NCBI GenBank assembly: GCA_009379815.1
Contig: WHSY01000026.1
Coordinates: forward strand, 1 to 52,764
Source: Pseudonocardiaceae bacterium
GTDB taxonomy: Bacteria > Actinomycetota > Actinomycetes > Mycobacteriales > Pseudonocardiaceae
Direction: 5' to 3'
Length of the DNA stretch: 52,764 nt
Both the position numbers and the translations under genes were made by a program. Shown one piece after another: positions 17,265-26,379 of this stretch (its first letter is position 1; each line of letters opens with the position of its first letter). The notes under the pieces were generated by a model that made no database searches, was not told the DNA's origin, and was given only the letters and a program-made list of their open reading frames with translations.

Positions 17265-19625
17265 GTGCTCGCGCTCGTCGCTGCCCACCTCGCCCTCGCG
17301 GGGCTGCTGCCGCTGCTGTCAGCCCGCAGCCACCGGGCGGCGTTCCTCGTCGGGGCGCTGCTGCCTGCCGGTGCGCTGGTGTGGGGTCTGGCCAACGCGG
17401 CCCGTGCGCTCGGCGACGGGGTGACCGAGACGACGTCGTGGGCGCCGGCGCTCGGGCTGTCGTTCAGCTTCCGGCTCGACGCGCTCGGGCTGGTCATGCT
17501 CGTGCTCGTCGCCGGCCTGGGTGCGCTGATCCTGGCCTACAGCGCCTGGTACTTCGGCCCGGACAGCCCCGAGGCGGCGCGATCGGCGGCGCTGCTGCTG
17601 GCCTTCGCCGGTGCGATGCTCGGGCTGGTACTCGCCGACGACCTGCTCACCCTGTACGTGTTCTGGGAACTGACGTCGATCGCCTCGTTCCTGCTCGTCG
17701 GGCAGGGTGGTGAGGATCGGGCGAGCCGCCGCGCGGCCGTGCAGGCGCTGCTGGTGACGGTTTTCGGCGGGCTGGCCATGCTGCTGGGGTTCGTGCTGCT
17801 CGGCGAGGCCGCGGGCACCTACCGGATCTCCGAGCTCCTGGCCGAGCCGCCGCGCGGTCCGATGGTCGGCGCCGCGCTGGTCCTGGTCCTGATCGGCGCG
17901 TTCACGAAGTCCGCGCAGCTGCCGTTCCATCCGTGGCTTCCGGCCGCGATGGTCGCGCCGACGCCGGTCAGCGCCTACCTGCACGCCGCCTCGATGGTCC
18001 AGGCGGGCGTCTACCTGGTGGCCCGGCTGTCCCCCGCGTTCGCCGGCCTCGCGCTGTGGTGGGTCCCGGTGGTCGTCGCCGGGCTGGGCACCATGCTCGT
18101 CGGCGGCTGGCATGCCCTGCACGAGACCGACCTCAAGCGGCTACTGGCCTTCGGCACCGTCAGCCAGCTCGGGTTCCTCATGGTGCTGTTCGGTGGCGGT
18201 GGGCGGTTCGGCGACGTCACAGCGCTGGCCGGGATGGCGATGCTGCTGGCCCACGGGCTGTTCAAGGCGTCGCTGTTCCTCGTGGTCGGCATCCTGGACA
18301 AGCGCGCGGGCGGTCGCGACGTCCGGGAGCTGTCCGGGGTCGGGCGCGCGCTGCCGGGCCTCGCGGTGATGTCGGTGCTCGCGACCGCATCGATGGCCGG
18401 GCTGCCGCCGCTGCTGGGCTTCGTGGGCAAGGAGGCCGCGTTCGAGGCCTTTCTGGACGGCGGCGGCACCCCCGGCCTGCTGATCGCGCTGGGGCTACTC
18501 GCCGGATCGGTGCTCACTGTGGCCTACAGCGCGCGGTTCCTGTGGGGCGCGTTCGCCAGCAAGCCCGGCGTCGCGGCGGCACAGCCGCAGCGCCCGGAGG
18601 CGGGCCTGACGGTGCCGGCCTGGCTGCCCGCGCTGGGCGGGCTGGCGCTGGGCTTGGCCTACCCACTCGTCGACACGCTGGCACGCGGCTACGCCGCGGC
18701 ATACCCACCCACCGGCGCGGAGTACCACCTCGCGCTCTGGCACGGGCCCGGCCTCCCGCTGCTGTTCTCCGCACTCGCCGTCGCGCTCGGCGCCGGTCTG
18801 CACCGGCTCCGGGAGCCCGTCACGGCGATGCACCGCAGGCTCCGGACGCCGGTCAGCGCACAGCGCGCCTACGAACTCACCGTCGCGGGTGTGGAACGGG
18901 TCGCGGTCCTGGTCACCGGGCGGATTCAGGTCGGCTCGCTGCCGACCTATCTCGCCGTCATCCTGACAGCCGTCCTGCTGCTGCCCGGCACGGCGCTGGT
19001 CCTCGGCACCACGCTGCCCGACGAGCAGGTGCTCTACCACGCACCGATGCAGGTACCGCTCGGCGTGTTCGTGCTGATCGCGGCGCTCGGGCTGGTGCGC
19101 GCCCGGCGGCGGTTCACCGCCGTCCTGCTGGTGGGCGTGATCGGCTACGGCATCGGCGGGTTGTTCGTCGTCGACGGCGCACCGGATCTGGCGCTGGCGC
19201 AGTTCCTCGTCGAGACGCTGACACTGGTGGTCTTCGTGCTCGTGCTGCGGCGGCTGCCTGCGCACTTCAGGGAGGCCCGCTCCCCGCGGCGCGTGGCGTT
19301 GCCCAAGGCGCTGATCGCGATCGCCGGAGGGGCGATGGTGGCCAGCAGTGCGGTGGTCGTCAGCGGAGCACGGCAGCAGGCCGTGTCCGACGTCAGCCGG
19401 GAGTACATCCGCCTGGCGCCGGAGGGGGCCGGGGCCTACAACGTCGTCAACGCGATCCTCGTCGACTTCCGCGCGCTGGACACGGTCGGCGAGATCACGG
19501 TGCTGCTCATCGCCGCGGCCGGAACGGCCAGCCTGGTGCTGGCCACCCGCTACGACCGGCACCGTGCCGAGCGCGTGATCAGCGGGTCCGGTGGCCCCGA
19601 GCACGAGGAGGAGGTGCTCGGATGA
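17265..19625 (+). CDS. mrpA: Na+/H+ antiporter subunit A
   Basis: 786 residues, largest Mrp subunit, homologous to respiratory complex I NuoL. Conserved antiporter region includes LTLYVFWELTSIASFLLVG (Glu), TKSAQLPFHPWLPAAMVAPTPVSAYLHAASMVQAGVYL (Lys and the HAAxMVxAG motif) and DLKRLLAFGTVSQLG. The C-terminal part adds MrpB-N-like segments. GTG 17265 is chosen because GGAGG ends 5 nt before; GTG 17259 overlaps that site. The stop overlaps the start of mrpB (ATGA). First gene of a seven-gene operon encoding a membrane complex that exchanges cytoplasmic Na+ for protons. Confidence 0.93.
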   Translation: MLALVAAHLALAGLLPLLSARSHRAAFLVGALLPAGALVWGLANAARALGDGVTETTSWAPALGLSFSFRLDALGLVMLVLVAGLGALILAYSAWYFGPDSPEAARSAALLLAFAGAMLGLVLADDLLTLYVFWELTSIASFLLVGQGGEDRASRRAAVQALLVTVFGGLAMLLGFVLLGEAAGTYRISELLAEPPRGPMVGAALVLVLIGAFTKSAQLPFHPWLPAAMVAPTPVSAYLHAASMVQAGVYLVARLSPAFAGLALWWVPVVVAGLGTMLVGGWHALHETDLKRLLAFGTVSQLGFLMVLFGGGGRFGDVTALAGMAMLLAHGLFKASLFLVVGILDKRAGGRDVRELSGVGRALPGLAVMSVLATASMAGLPPLLGFVGKEAAFEAFLDGGGTPGLLIALGLLAGSVLTVAYSARFLWGAFASKPGVAAAQPQRPEAGLTVPAWLPALGGLALGLAYPLVDTLARGYAAAYPPTGAEYHLALWHGPGLPLLFSALAVALGAGLHRLREPVTAMHRRLRTPVSAQRAYELTVAGVERVAVLVTGRIQVGSLPTYLAVILTAVLLLPGTALVLGTTLPDEQVLYHAPMQVPLGVFVLIAALGLVRARRRFTAVLLVGVIGYGIGGLFVVDGAPDLALAQFLVETLTLVVFVLVLRRLPAHFREARSPRRVALPKALIAIAGGAMVASSAVVVSGARQQAVSDVSREYIRLAPEGAGAYNVVNAILVDFRALDTVGEITVLLIAAAGTASLVLATRYDRHRAERVISGSGGPEHEEEVLG

Positions 19626-20152
19626 CGGAACGGATCCCGTGGGAGCGGTGGGACGAGCCGCATGAGCCGTGGCTGCTGCCCGGGCGCTGCCCGGATCGCA
19701 GCGAGCGGACCCTGCTGCTCGAGATGACCACCCGGGTGGTGTTCCCCACCATCCTGGTCTTCTCGCTCTACCTGCTGCTGGTGGGCCACTACAGCCCGGG
19801 CGGGGGGTTCTCCGGCGGCCTGGTCGCGGGGCTGGCGTTCGTGCTGCGCTACATCGCGGGCGGGCGCCAGGACATCGGCGGCGCGGTGCGGATCCGGCCC
19901 CCCGTGGTCATCGGGCTGGGACTGACCATCGCGGTGCTCACCGCGCTGGCACCCGCACTGGCCGGCAATGCCGTGCTCTCCAGCGCGATGTGGGAAGTCG
20001 AACTGCCGCTGCTCGGCACGCTCGAGGTGGTGAGCAGCCTGCTGCTCGACGTCGGAGTCTACCTGCTCATCGTGGGCGTCGCGCTCGACCTGCTGCGCTC
20101 GCTGGGCGCCGGCATCGAGCAGGACGCGCGGGCCGCCGGGGAGCGCATGTGA
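19622..20152 (+). CDS. mrpB: Na+/H+ antiporter subunit B (MnhB domain)
   Basis: 176 residues with the MnhB signature PTILVFSLYLLLVGHYSPGGGFSGGLVAGLAFVLRY and four hydrophobic segments. The 40-residue N-terminal extension (ERIPWERWDEPHEPWLLPG) is soluble and acidic/aromatic. ATG overlaps mrpA stop and its own stop overlaps the GTG of mrpC, so translation is coupled throughout. Confidence 0.92.
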   Translation: MTERIPWERWDEPHEPWLLPGRCPDRSERTLLLEMTTRVVFPTILVFSLYLLLVGHYSPGGGFSGGLVAGLAFVLRYIAGGRQDIGGAVRIRPPVVIGLGLTIAVLTALAPALAGNAVLSSAMWEVELPLLGTLEVVSSLLLDVGVYLLIVGVALDLLRSLGAGIEQDARAAGERM

Positions 20153-20574
20153 TCACCATCAACCTGAGCATGGCACTGGTCGTCGGCGCCCTGTACGCGG
20201 TCGGCTTCTACCTGCTGCTGCAGCGCTCGCTGATGCGGGTGCTGCTCGGCATCGTGGTGATCGGGCACGGCGCCAACCTGCTGCTGCAGCTCGCCGGTGG
20301 ACCCCCGGGACGGGCGCCGATCGTCGGTGACGCGCCACCGGAGGCGATGACCGACCCGCTGCCGCAGGCGCTCGCGCTCACCGCGATCGTGATCACCTTC
20401 GCGCTCACCACGTTCCTGCTCGCGCTGGGCTACCGCTCCTGGGTGCTGCTGGGCCACGACGAGGTGCAGGACGACATCGAGGACCGCCGGGTCGCCCGCC
20501 GGCAGCGGCCCGCCGGCGCGATGGAGGAGGAGTCCGACGCGGAGCCGGAGCAGCGAGCGGGGGCGGACCAGTGA
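20149..20574 (+). CDS. mrpC: Na+/H+ antiporter subunit C
   Basis: 141 residues, NuoK-like, with three membrane segments: VVGALYAVGFYLLLQRSLMRVLLGIVVIGHGANLLL and ALALTAIVITFALTTFLLALG. The charged C-terminal tail (VQDDIEDRRVARRQRP) is cytoplasmic and longer than in Bacillus MrpC. GTG start at 20149 overlaps the mrpB stop; stop overlaps mrpD start. Confidence 0.92.
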   Translation: MITINLSMALVVGALYAVGFYLLLQRSLMRVLLGIVVIGHGANLLLQLAGGPPGRAPIVGDAPPEAMTDPLPQALALTAIVITFALTTFLLALGYRSWVLLGHDEVQDDIEDRRVARRQRPAGAMEEESDAEPEQRAGADQ

Positions 20575-22100
20575 GCACGCTGGTCACGCTGCCCGTGCTG
20601 CTGCCGATGCTCGGCGCCGGGCTCACCGTGATCACCAGCCGGTCGGCCACCCTGCAGCGGCTGATCGGCATCGCGGTCCTCATCGCGGTGGCGGTGCTGG
20701 CCGCGGTCCTGCTCGTCGCCGCCGACCGCACCGGCCCGATCGTGGCCGAGATGGGGGGCTGGGCGGCACCGGTGGGTATCGCGCTGGTCGCCGACCGGCT
20801 CGCCGCGCTGCTGCTGCTCGTCTCCACCCTGGTGACGCTCGCCGTGCTGGTCTACTCGATCGACCAGCGCGTCGCCGACTACGGGCGCGAGACTCCCAGC
20901 ACCACGTTCCACCCGATGTACCTGCTGCTGTGCACCGGCGTCTCGCTGGCCTACCTCACCGGTGACCTGTTCACCCTGTTCGTCGCATTCGAGATCATGC
21001 TGTCGGCCTCCTACGTACTGATCACACGGCGGACCAGCGCCAGCCGGATCCGTTCCGGGATGACCTACGTGACGGTCAGCCTGACCTCGTCGCTGCTGTT
21101 CCTCACGATGGTCGCGCTGGTCTACGCCGCCACCGGCACGGTCAACCTCGCCGACCTGGCGGCGCAGGTCGGCGAGCTGCCCGACGGGCTGCGTACGGTG
21201 CTGGCGCTGCTCGTGGTGGTGGTGTTCGGGATCAAGGCCGCGGTCGTGCCGCTGCACTTCTGGCTGCCCGACAGCTATCCCAACGCGCCCTCCCCGGTCA
21301 CCGCGCTGTTCGCCGGCCTGCTGACCAAGGTCGGTCTCTACGCGCTGCTGCGCACCCAGACACTGGTCTTCCCGCAGGACGGGAGCAAGACGCTGCTGCT
21401 GTGGCTGGCGGTGGCCACGATGGTGGTCGGCGCGCTGGGCGCGCTCGCGCAGAACGACCTCAACCGGTTGCTGTCGTTCCTGCTGGTCAGCCACATCGGC
21501 TACATGCTGTTCGGGATAGCGGTCTTCGACGTCGCCGGCATCGCGGGAACCGTGCTCTACATCGTGCACCACATCACGGTTCAGGCGACGTTGTTCCTGG
21601 TCAGCGGCCTGATCACGCGCCGGACCGGTACGGTGTCGATCGACCGGATGGGCGGGCTGGCCAAGACGGCGCCGGCGCTCGCGGTGCTCTTCGCGGTGCC
21701 CGCGCTCACCCTCGCCGGGATCCCGCCGACCTCGGGGTTCGTCGCCAAGCTCGCGCTGCTGCAGGCCGGTGCCGGTTCCGGGGTGGCGACCGCGGCGGTC
21801 GCCGGAGTCGTCGTGGCGAGCAGCCTGCTGACCCTCTACGCCATGGCCCGGGTATGGGTCCGGGTGTTCTGGGGCACCCCGCAGCCCCCGCTGTCCGACC
21901 CCGACCCCACCGACGAGCTGGTCGTCGGCACCGGGTCGACGCCGCGACCGATGGTGGCCGCGGCCGGGTCGCTCGCCGCGGTCAGCGTCGCCATCGCGGT
22001 CGCGGCCGGCCCGCTGTCCGCGGTGACCGGACGGGCTGCCGAGGATCTGCTCGACCGCGGTCCGTACCGCACCGCGGTGCTCGGTGAGGAGGCCCGGTGA
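20571..22100 (+). CDS. mrpD: Na+/H+ antiporter subunit D
   Basis: 509 residues, NuoM/N-like, about 14 membrane segments. Shows FTLFVAFEIMLSASYVLI (conserved Glu), IKAAVVPLHFWLPDSYPNAPSPVTALFAGLLTKVGLYALLR (conserved Lys residues) and DLNRLLSFLLVSHIGYMLFG. Proton-channel-like subunit of the complex; GTG start overlaps mrpC stop. Confidence 0.93.
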   Translation: MSTLVTLPVLLPMLGAGLTVITSRSATLQRLIGIAVLIAVAVLAAVLLVAADRTGPIVAEMGGWAAPVGIALVADRLAALLLLVSTLVTLAVLVYSIDQRVADYGRETPSTTFHPMYLLLCTGVSLAYLTGDLFTLFVAFEIMLSASYVLITRRTSASRIRSGMTYVTVSLTSSLLFLTMVALVYAATGTVNLADLAAQVGELPDGLRTVLALLVVVVFGIKAAVVPLHFWLPDSYPNAPSPVTALFAGLLTKVGLYALLRTQTLVFPQDGSKTLLLWLAVATMVVGALGALAQNDLNRLLSFLLVSHIGYMLFGIAVFDVAGIAGTVLYIVHHITVQATLFLVSGLITRRTGTVSIDRMGGLAKTAPALAVLFAVPALTLAGIPPTSGFVAKLALLQAGAGSGVATAAVAGVVVASSLLTLYAMARVWVRVFWGTPQPPLSDPDPTDELVVGTGSTPRPMVAAAGSLAAVSVAIAVAAGPLSAVTGRAAEDLLDRGPYRTAVLGEEAR

Positions 22101-22642
22101 CGGCGCGGCTGCCGCAGTTGATCTGGCTGACGGCGGTGTGGGTGCTGCTGTGGGGGACGATCAGCGCGAAGACACTGCTCGGGGGGATTCTCGTCGCCGC
22201 ACTGGTGACCGCGGCATTCCCGCTGCCGGTGATCGGCGAGCGGTTGCGGGTGCGGCCCATTGCGCTGCTGTGGCTGGTCGGCTACCTCACCGTCGACCTC
22301 GTGGTGTCCGGAGTGAAGATCATCTGGGAGACGCTGCGGCACGGCCCCCGCGCCACCGCGGGCATCGTGGCCGTGCCGCTGCTGACCGACTCGGACTGGA
22401 TCGCCACCGCGGTGTCGAACGCGGTCTCGCTGGCGCCGGGGACGTTCGTGCTGCAGCTCGATCACCAGCGGGAGGTCTGCTACGTCTACCACCTCGGGAT
22501 GCGCGGGCCCGCCGACGCGGAGCGGGTGCGCAGGCAGGTGCTCGGGATGCAGCGACGGGTGATCGCCGCGCTGGGCACACCGGGCGAGCTCGCCGCCGTC
22601 GACGACCAGCTGGGACGCGAGCCAGGGGGAGGCCGCCGGTGA
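22097..22642 (+). CDS. mrpE: Na+/H+ antiporter subunit E
   Basis: 181 residues. Membrane N-terminus followed by the MNHE core RPIALLWLVGYLTVDLVVSGVKIIWETLR and the periplasmic/cytosolic sheet VSNAVSLAPGTFVLQLD. Coupled by 4-bp overlaps to mrpD and mrpF. Confidence 0.92.
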   Translation: MTARLPQLIWLTAVWVLLWGTISAKTLLGGILVAALVTAAFPLPVIGERLRVRPIALLWLVGYLTVDLVVSGVKIIWETLRHGPRATAGIVAVPLLTDSDWIATAVSNAVSLAPGTFVLQLDHQREVCYVYHLGMRGPADAERVRRQVLGMQRRVIAALGTPGELAAVDDQLGREPGGGRR

Positions 22643-22905
22643 CCACCGTCTTCACGATCACCCTGACCCTGCTGTGCGTGGCGGGAGTGCTCACCCTCGT
22701 GCGGCTGCTGCGCGGGCCGAGCACGCTGGATCGCATCGTCGCGGTGGACGTGTTCATCATCCTCATCGTGGCCGGGGCCGCAGTGTACGTGGCGGTGTAC
22801 CGGGACGGAGCGAACATCACGTTGCTCGCCGCGGTCGCGCTGCTCGGCTTCGTCGGGACGGCCACCGCGGCGCGGTTGGCGGAGCGGCGGGAGGGGCATC
22901 GATGA
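22639..22905 (+). CDS. mrpF: Na+/H+ antiporter subunit F
   Basis: 88 residues with three membrane segments and the MrpF hallmark RLLRGPSTLDRIVAVDVFIILIVAGAAVY (essential Asp in the second helix). GTG 22639 overlaps the mrpE stop; its own stop overlaps mrpG. Confidence 0.92.
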   Translation: MTTVFTITLTLLCVAGVLTLVRLLRGPSTLDRIVAVDVFIILIVAGAAVYVAVYRDGANITLLAAVALLGFVGTATAARLAERREGHR

Positions 22906-23291
22906 GCGCCGTCGGCACAGTCGTGTCCTCGGTGCTGCTGCTGGGTGGCGCGGCGCTCTGCCTGCTCGGAGCGCTCGGGCTACTGCGATTTCCGGATGTG
23001 CTCTCCCGGCTGCAGGCCGCGACGAAACCCCAGACACTCGGCCTGCTGCTCATCCTGCTCGGCACGATGATGCGACTGGATTTCGAGGACGCCGCGACGC
23101 TCATGCTCGTCGCGCTGTTCCAGGTGATCACCGCACCGGTGATCTCGCAGCTGGTCGGGCGATCCGCCTACCGGGCGGGGGTGCTGCGCCGGGACGTGCT
23201 GGTCGTCGACCACCTCGGGTCACGGCTGTCCGAGAACGGCACCGACAGCACCGACGGGGCCGACGGGGCGGGACCACCACCACAGCGCTGA
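22902..23291 (+). CDS. mrpG: Na+/H+ antiporter subunit G
   Basis: 129 residues. MrpG/PhaG core GALGLLRFPDVLSRLQAATKPQTLGLLLILLG and ALFQVITAPVISQLVGRSAYR. The C-terminal tail is hydrophilic and disordered. Last gene of the mrp operon, followed by a hairpin terminator at 23313-23351. Confidence 0.92.
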   Translation: MSAVGTVVSSVLLLGGAALCLLGALGLLRFPDVLSRLQAATKPQTLGLLLILLGTMMRLDFEDAATLMLVALFQVITAPVISQLVGRSAYRAGVLRRDVLVVDHLGSRLSENGTDSTDGADGAGPPPQR

Positions 23292-23312
23292 GGTCGCGCA
23301 CGGCACGAGGAT

Positions 23313-23351
23313 CCCTACCGCGGCGCACCGGGTGGCCGCGCCTCGGTAGGG
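23313..23351 (+). terminator. mrp operon terminator
   Basis: 14-bp stem CCCTACCGCGGCGC / GCGCCTCGGTAGGG with one mismatch and an 11-nt loop, starting 22 bp after mrpG stop. No U-tract. Confidence 0.65.
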
Positions 23352-23388
23352 TGTCGGCGCATCGGACGAACCGGACGGGGGTGGGCAG

Positions 23389-23514
23389 GTGCAGCGACCC
23401 GCCGCCCCGCGTCCGGTGATCGCGGCGCTGCTGCTGGCCGCGCTGGTCAAACTACGCGTTCTGAGGGCCGCGGCGCGCCGGGCGCCGCCACGCCGCCGAC
23501 GGCCGGAGCGATAA
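23389..23514 (+). CDS. Possible small ORF or remnant of a secreted protein
   Basis: 41 codons from GTG 23389, 38 bp after the mrp terminator. The start resembles a signal peptide (QRPAAPRPVIAALLLAALV); the remainder is an Arg/Ala-rich tail typical of out-of-frame high-GC DNA. One frame over, the bases right after the hydrophobic stretch read N-Y-A-F-stop, so this could be a signal peptide joined to the last codons of a lost gene, like the three gutted genes elsewhere in the window. No family assignable. Confidence 0.3.
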   Translation: MQRPAAPRPVIAALLLAALVKLRVLRAAARRAPPRRRRPER

Positions 23515-23525
23515 CCTCCGCGGCC

Positions 23526-24547
23526 ATGCTCGTGAACCTCTTCTCCGACACCCAGACCAGGCCGGTGGACGCGATGCGCGCGGCCATGGCCGCTGCGGAG
23601 GTGGGTGACGAGCAGCGCGGGGAGGACCCGACCGTCAACGCGCTCTGCGCGCGGGTCGCCGACCTGCTCGGCATGCAGGCCGCCGTCTTCCTGCCGTCCG
23701 GGACGATGTGCAACGAGATCGGCATCAGGTGCCACATCCGTCCCGGTGGTGACGCGGTGCACCTGCACCCGACCGCGCACCCCATCACCGCCGAGGCGGG
23801 CGGGCCCGCGGCGCTGTCCGGTGCGGTGCTGTCCGCGGTGGATGGAGACGCCGGCATGTTCACCGGCGCCGCGCTCGAGGCGGCACTGTTCGGCGCGGGC
23901 GGGCGTTACGAGCCCCGGTCCCGGCTGGTGTCGGTCGAGCAGACCACGAACCTGGCAGGTGGGCGGGTGTGGCCGCTCGAGCAGCTGCGCGAGGTGCTCG
24001 ACGTCGCCGCCCGCCGCGGGCTGCGCGCCCACCTCGACGGCGCGCGGCTGATGAACGCGGTCGTCGCCTCCGGGGTGCCCGCCGCCGAGTGGGCGCGCGG
24101 GTTCGACACCGCGTGGATCACTTCACCAAGGGTCTCGGCGCGCCCGTCGGGGCGGTGCTCGCGGGCCGCGCCGAGATCATCGAGGAGGCGTGGCGCTACA
24201 AGCAGATGATGGGCGGCGCGTTGCGCCAGGCAGGCATCGTCGCGGCGGGCTGCCTGTGGGCACTCGACCACCACGTCGAGCGGCTCGCCGACGACCACGC
24301 CAACGCGCGGCTGCTGGCCGAGGGGCTCGCCGAACTGCCCGGGGTGGCGCTCGACCCGTCGGGCGTGCAGAGCAACATCGTGGTCTTCGACGTCGCCGAC
24401 GCGGCGACACTGTGCTCGCGGCTCGAATCCGAGCACGGCGTGCTGATGGGCTGTTTCGGGCCGGGCACGGTCCGCGCCGTGACGCATCTCGACGTCGACG
24501 CCGACGGGGTGCGCCGGGCGATCAGCGCGGTGTCGCGGCTGCTTTGA
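23526..24547 (+). pseudogene. Threonine-aldolase-like PLP enzyme, frameshifted near 24119
   Basis: Fold-type I PLP enzyme of the beta-eliminating-lyase/L-threonine aldolase group. First frame: NLFSDTQTRPVDAMRAAMAAAEVGDEQRGEDPTVNAL, LPSGTMCNEIG, and HLDGARLMNAVVASG (PLP-ring Asp). After FDTAWI the frame changes and continues FTKGLGAPVGAVLAG (PLP-binding Lys) to LDVDADGVRRAISAVSRLL. Adding one G after 24119 (atc-gac-ttc) restores WIDFTKGLG and a normal enzyme of about 340 residues. The break falls one residue before the active-site segment, so as written the product would be inactive. Recent lesion or sequencing error. Confidence 0.75.
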
Positions 24548-24615
24548 CCCGTCAGCTGTACCCGTCGCCCGTGCAGCCGGAGTAGCGTGCACGCCACCGG
24601 GTAAGGGGGTCACAC

Positions 24616-26256
24616 GTGGCGACCGTCGACGAACTCGACCGCGGCCGGGAGGCCTACCGGCGGCGCGCGTGGTCGCAGGCGTACACGTCGCTGCGCCTCG
24701 CCGATGAGGCGGCGCCGCTGGCGGCAGACGATCTCGAGCTGCTGGCGACGGCGTCGTACCTGACCGCGCGCCTCGAGGACGGGGTGCAGACCCTGGAGCG
24801 GGCCCATCACCTGAGGCTGGATGCCGGGGAACCGGTGCGGGCCGCTTGGTGCGCGATCTGGACGGGCTTCGGTCTGGTGCAGCTGGCGGAGCTGGCGCAG
24901 GCGGGTGGCTGGTTCGGCCGGGCCCGACGGCTGCTCGACCGGGAGCAGCACGAGTGCGTGGAGCGGGGCTACCTGCTGGTTCCCGCCGTGCAGCAGCAGC
25001 TCGGTTCCGGGCAGTTCGAGGCCGCCCACGACACGGCGCGGGCCGCGGTCGAGGCCGGCGAACGCTTCGGCGACGTCGACCTGACCGCCTTCGCGCTGCA
25101 CGCGCAGGGCCGAGCGCTGGTCAAGCAGGGCAAGGTCCCCGACGGGTTGACGCTGCTGGACGAGGCCATGGTGGCCGTGGTGGCCGGCGAGCTGTCCTCG
25201 CCAGTGTTCACCGGCCTGATCTACTGCAGCGTGATCGACGCGTGTCGGGAAGTCTACGAATGGCGGCGTGGCCGCGAGTGGACCGGTGCGCTCGCGCAGT
25301 GGTGTGATGCGCAGCCCGAGCTGGTCAGATTCACCGGCCAATGCCTGGTGCACCGGTCGGAAGTCCTGCAGTTGACCGGCGCCTGGCCCGAAGCGATCGA
25401 GGAGGCGCGCCGGGCGGGGGAGCGGTTCGCGCAAGGACCCCCGCACCCGGCAGCCCCGGGGGCTTTCTACCAGCAAGGCGAGGTGCACCGGCTGCTCGGC
25501 GACTTCGGCGCGGCCGAGGACGCGTACCGAACGGCGAGCCGGTACGGCGGTGAGCCGTACCCGGGACTCGCGCTGCTGTGGCTCGCGCAGGGCCGTCCCG
25601 ACGCGGCGGTCGCCGCGATCAGCCGGTCGCTGGATGCGATCACGGACCCGCTCGAGCGCGCCCAGCTGCTGCCGGCCCACGTCGAGATCATGCTGGCGAC
25701 CGGCGACCTCGTAGCGGCCCGCACCGCAGGCGCCGAGCTGGTGGGCATCGCAGAGGGCTTCCAGGGCGGCGCGTTGGTCGCGATCGCCGCCCACGCTCAG
25801 GCCGCCGTCGATCTCGCCGACGGCGACGCCCGTGCCGCCCTGATCGCGCTGCGGCGCGCCCTGCCGGTATGGCAGCAGGTCGAGGCCCCCTACGAGATCG
25901 CGCGGCTGCGGGTGCTGGTGGGGCTGGCGTGCCGGGCCCTGGGCGACGACGACGGCGCCGGGTGGGAGTTCGAGGCCGCCCGTGCCGGTTTCGAGCAGCT
26001 CGGCGCCGCCCCCGACCTCGCCCGGCTCGACTCGCTCACGTCGTGCGCTCCCGCCGACAGGCCGCACGGGCTGACGCCCCAGGAACTCCGGGTGCTGCGG
26101 CTGGTCTCGACCGGCGGCACGAACAAGGCCATCGCGGCCGAGCTCGTCGTCAGCGAGCGCACCGTCGACCGGCACGTGAGCAACATCCTCACCAAGCTGG
26201 GCGTGCCGTCCCGCGCAGCGGCCACCGCTTACGCCTACTCCCACCACCTCGTCTGA
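24616..26256 (+). CDS. LuxR family transcriptional regulator with TPR-like sensor region
   Basis: 546 residues from GTG 24616, with AAGGGGG 5 nt upstream. Residues 1-450 are alpha-helical repeats of TPR/SEL1 type (for example RGREAYRRRAWSQAYTSLRLADEA, VHRLLGDFGAAEDAYRTASRYGG, CRALGDDDGAGWEFEAARAGFEQLG). The C-terminal LuxR HTH is complete: LTPQELRVLRLVSTGGTNKAIAAELVVSERTVDRHVSNILTKLGVPSRAAATAYAY. No ATPase domain, unlike LAL/MalT regulators. The next genes (membrane protein and flavoprotein) lie co-directionally 124 bp downstream and are plausible targets. Confidence 0.87.
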   Translation: MATVDELDRGREAYRRRAWSQAYTSLRLADEAAPLAADDLELLATASYLTARLEDGVQTLERAHHLRLDAGEPVRAAWCAIWTGFGLVQLAELAQAGGWFGRARRLLDREQHECVERGYLLVPAVQQQLGSGQFEAAHDTARAAVEAGERFGDVDLTAFALHAQGRALVKQGKVPDGLTLLDEAMVAVVAGELSSPVFTGLIYCSVIDACREVYEWRRGREWTGALAQWCDAQPELVRFTGQCLVHRSEVLQLTGAWPEAIEEARRAGERFAQGPPHPAAPGAFYQQGEVHRLLGDFGAAEDAYRTASRYGGEPYPGLALLWLAQGRPDAAVAAISRSLDAITDPLERAQLLPAHVEIMLATGDLVAARTAGAELVGIAEGFQGGALVAIAAHAQAAVDLADGDARAALIALRRALPVWQQVEAPYEIARLRVLVGLACRALGDDDGAGWEFEAARAGFEQLGAAPDLARLDSLTSCAPADRPHGLTPQELRVLRLVSTGGTNKAIAAELVVSERTVDRHVSNILTKLGVPSRAAATAYAYSHHLV

Positions 26257-26379
26257 CCGGCTGGGCGGAACCACCCATATCGCCACGGCGCCGGAGTTGG
26301 GTGATTGCACCGACGCATCGGCCGCCATCCGGATCGCATCGTGGATGCTCACGCATCGGCAACGAGCGAGGAGCAACTC

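Noticed and set aside
26257-26379. GCATCG-rich stretch before the membrane protein as a regulator-binding array
   Set aside because: The GCATCG copies are unevenly spaced and could arise from local GC bias; no palindrome or fixed period.
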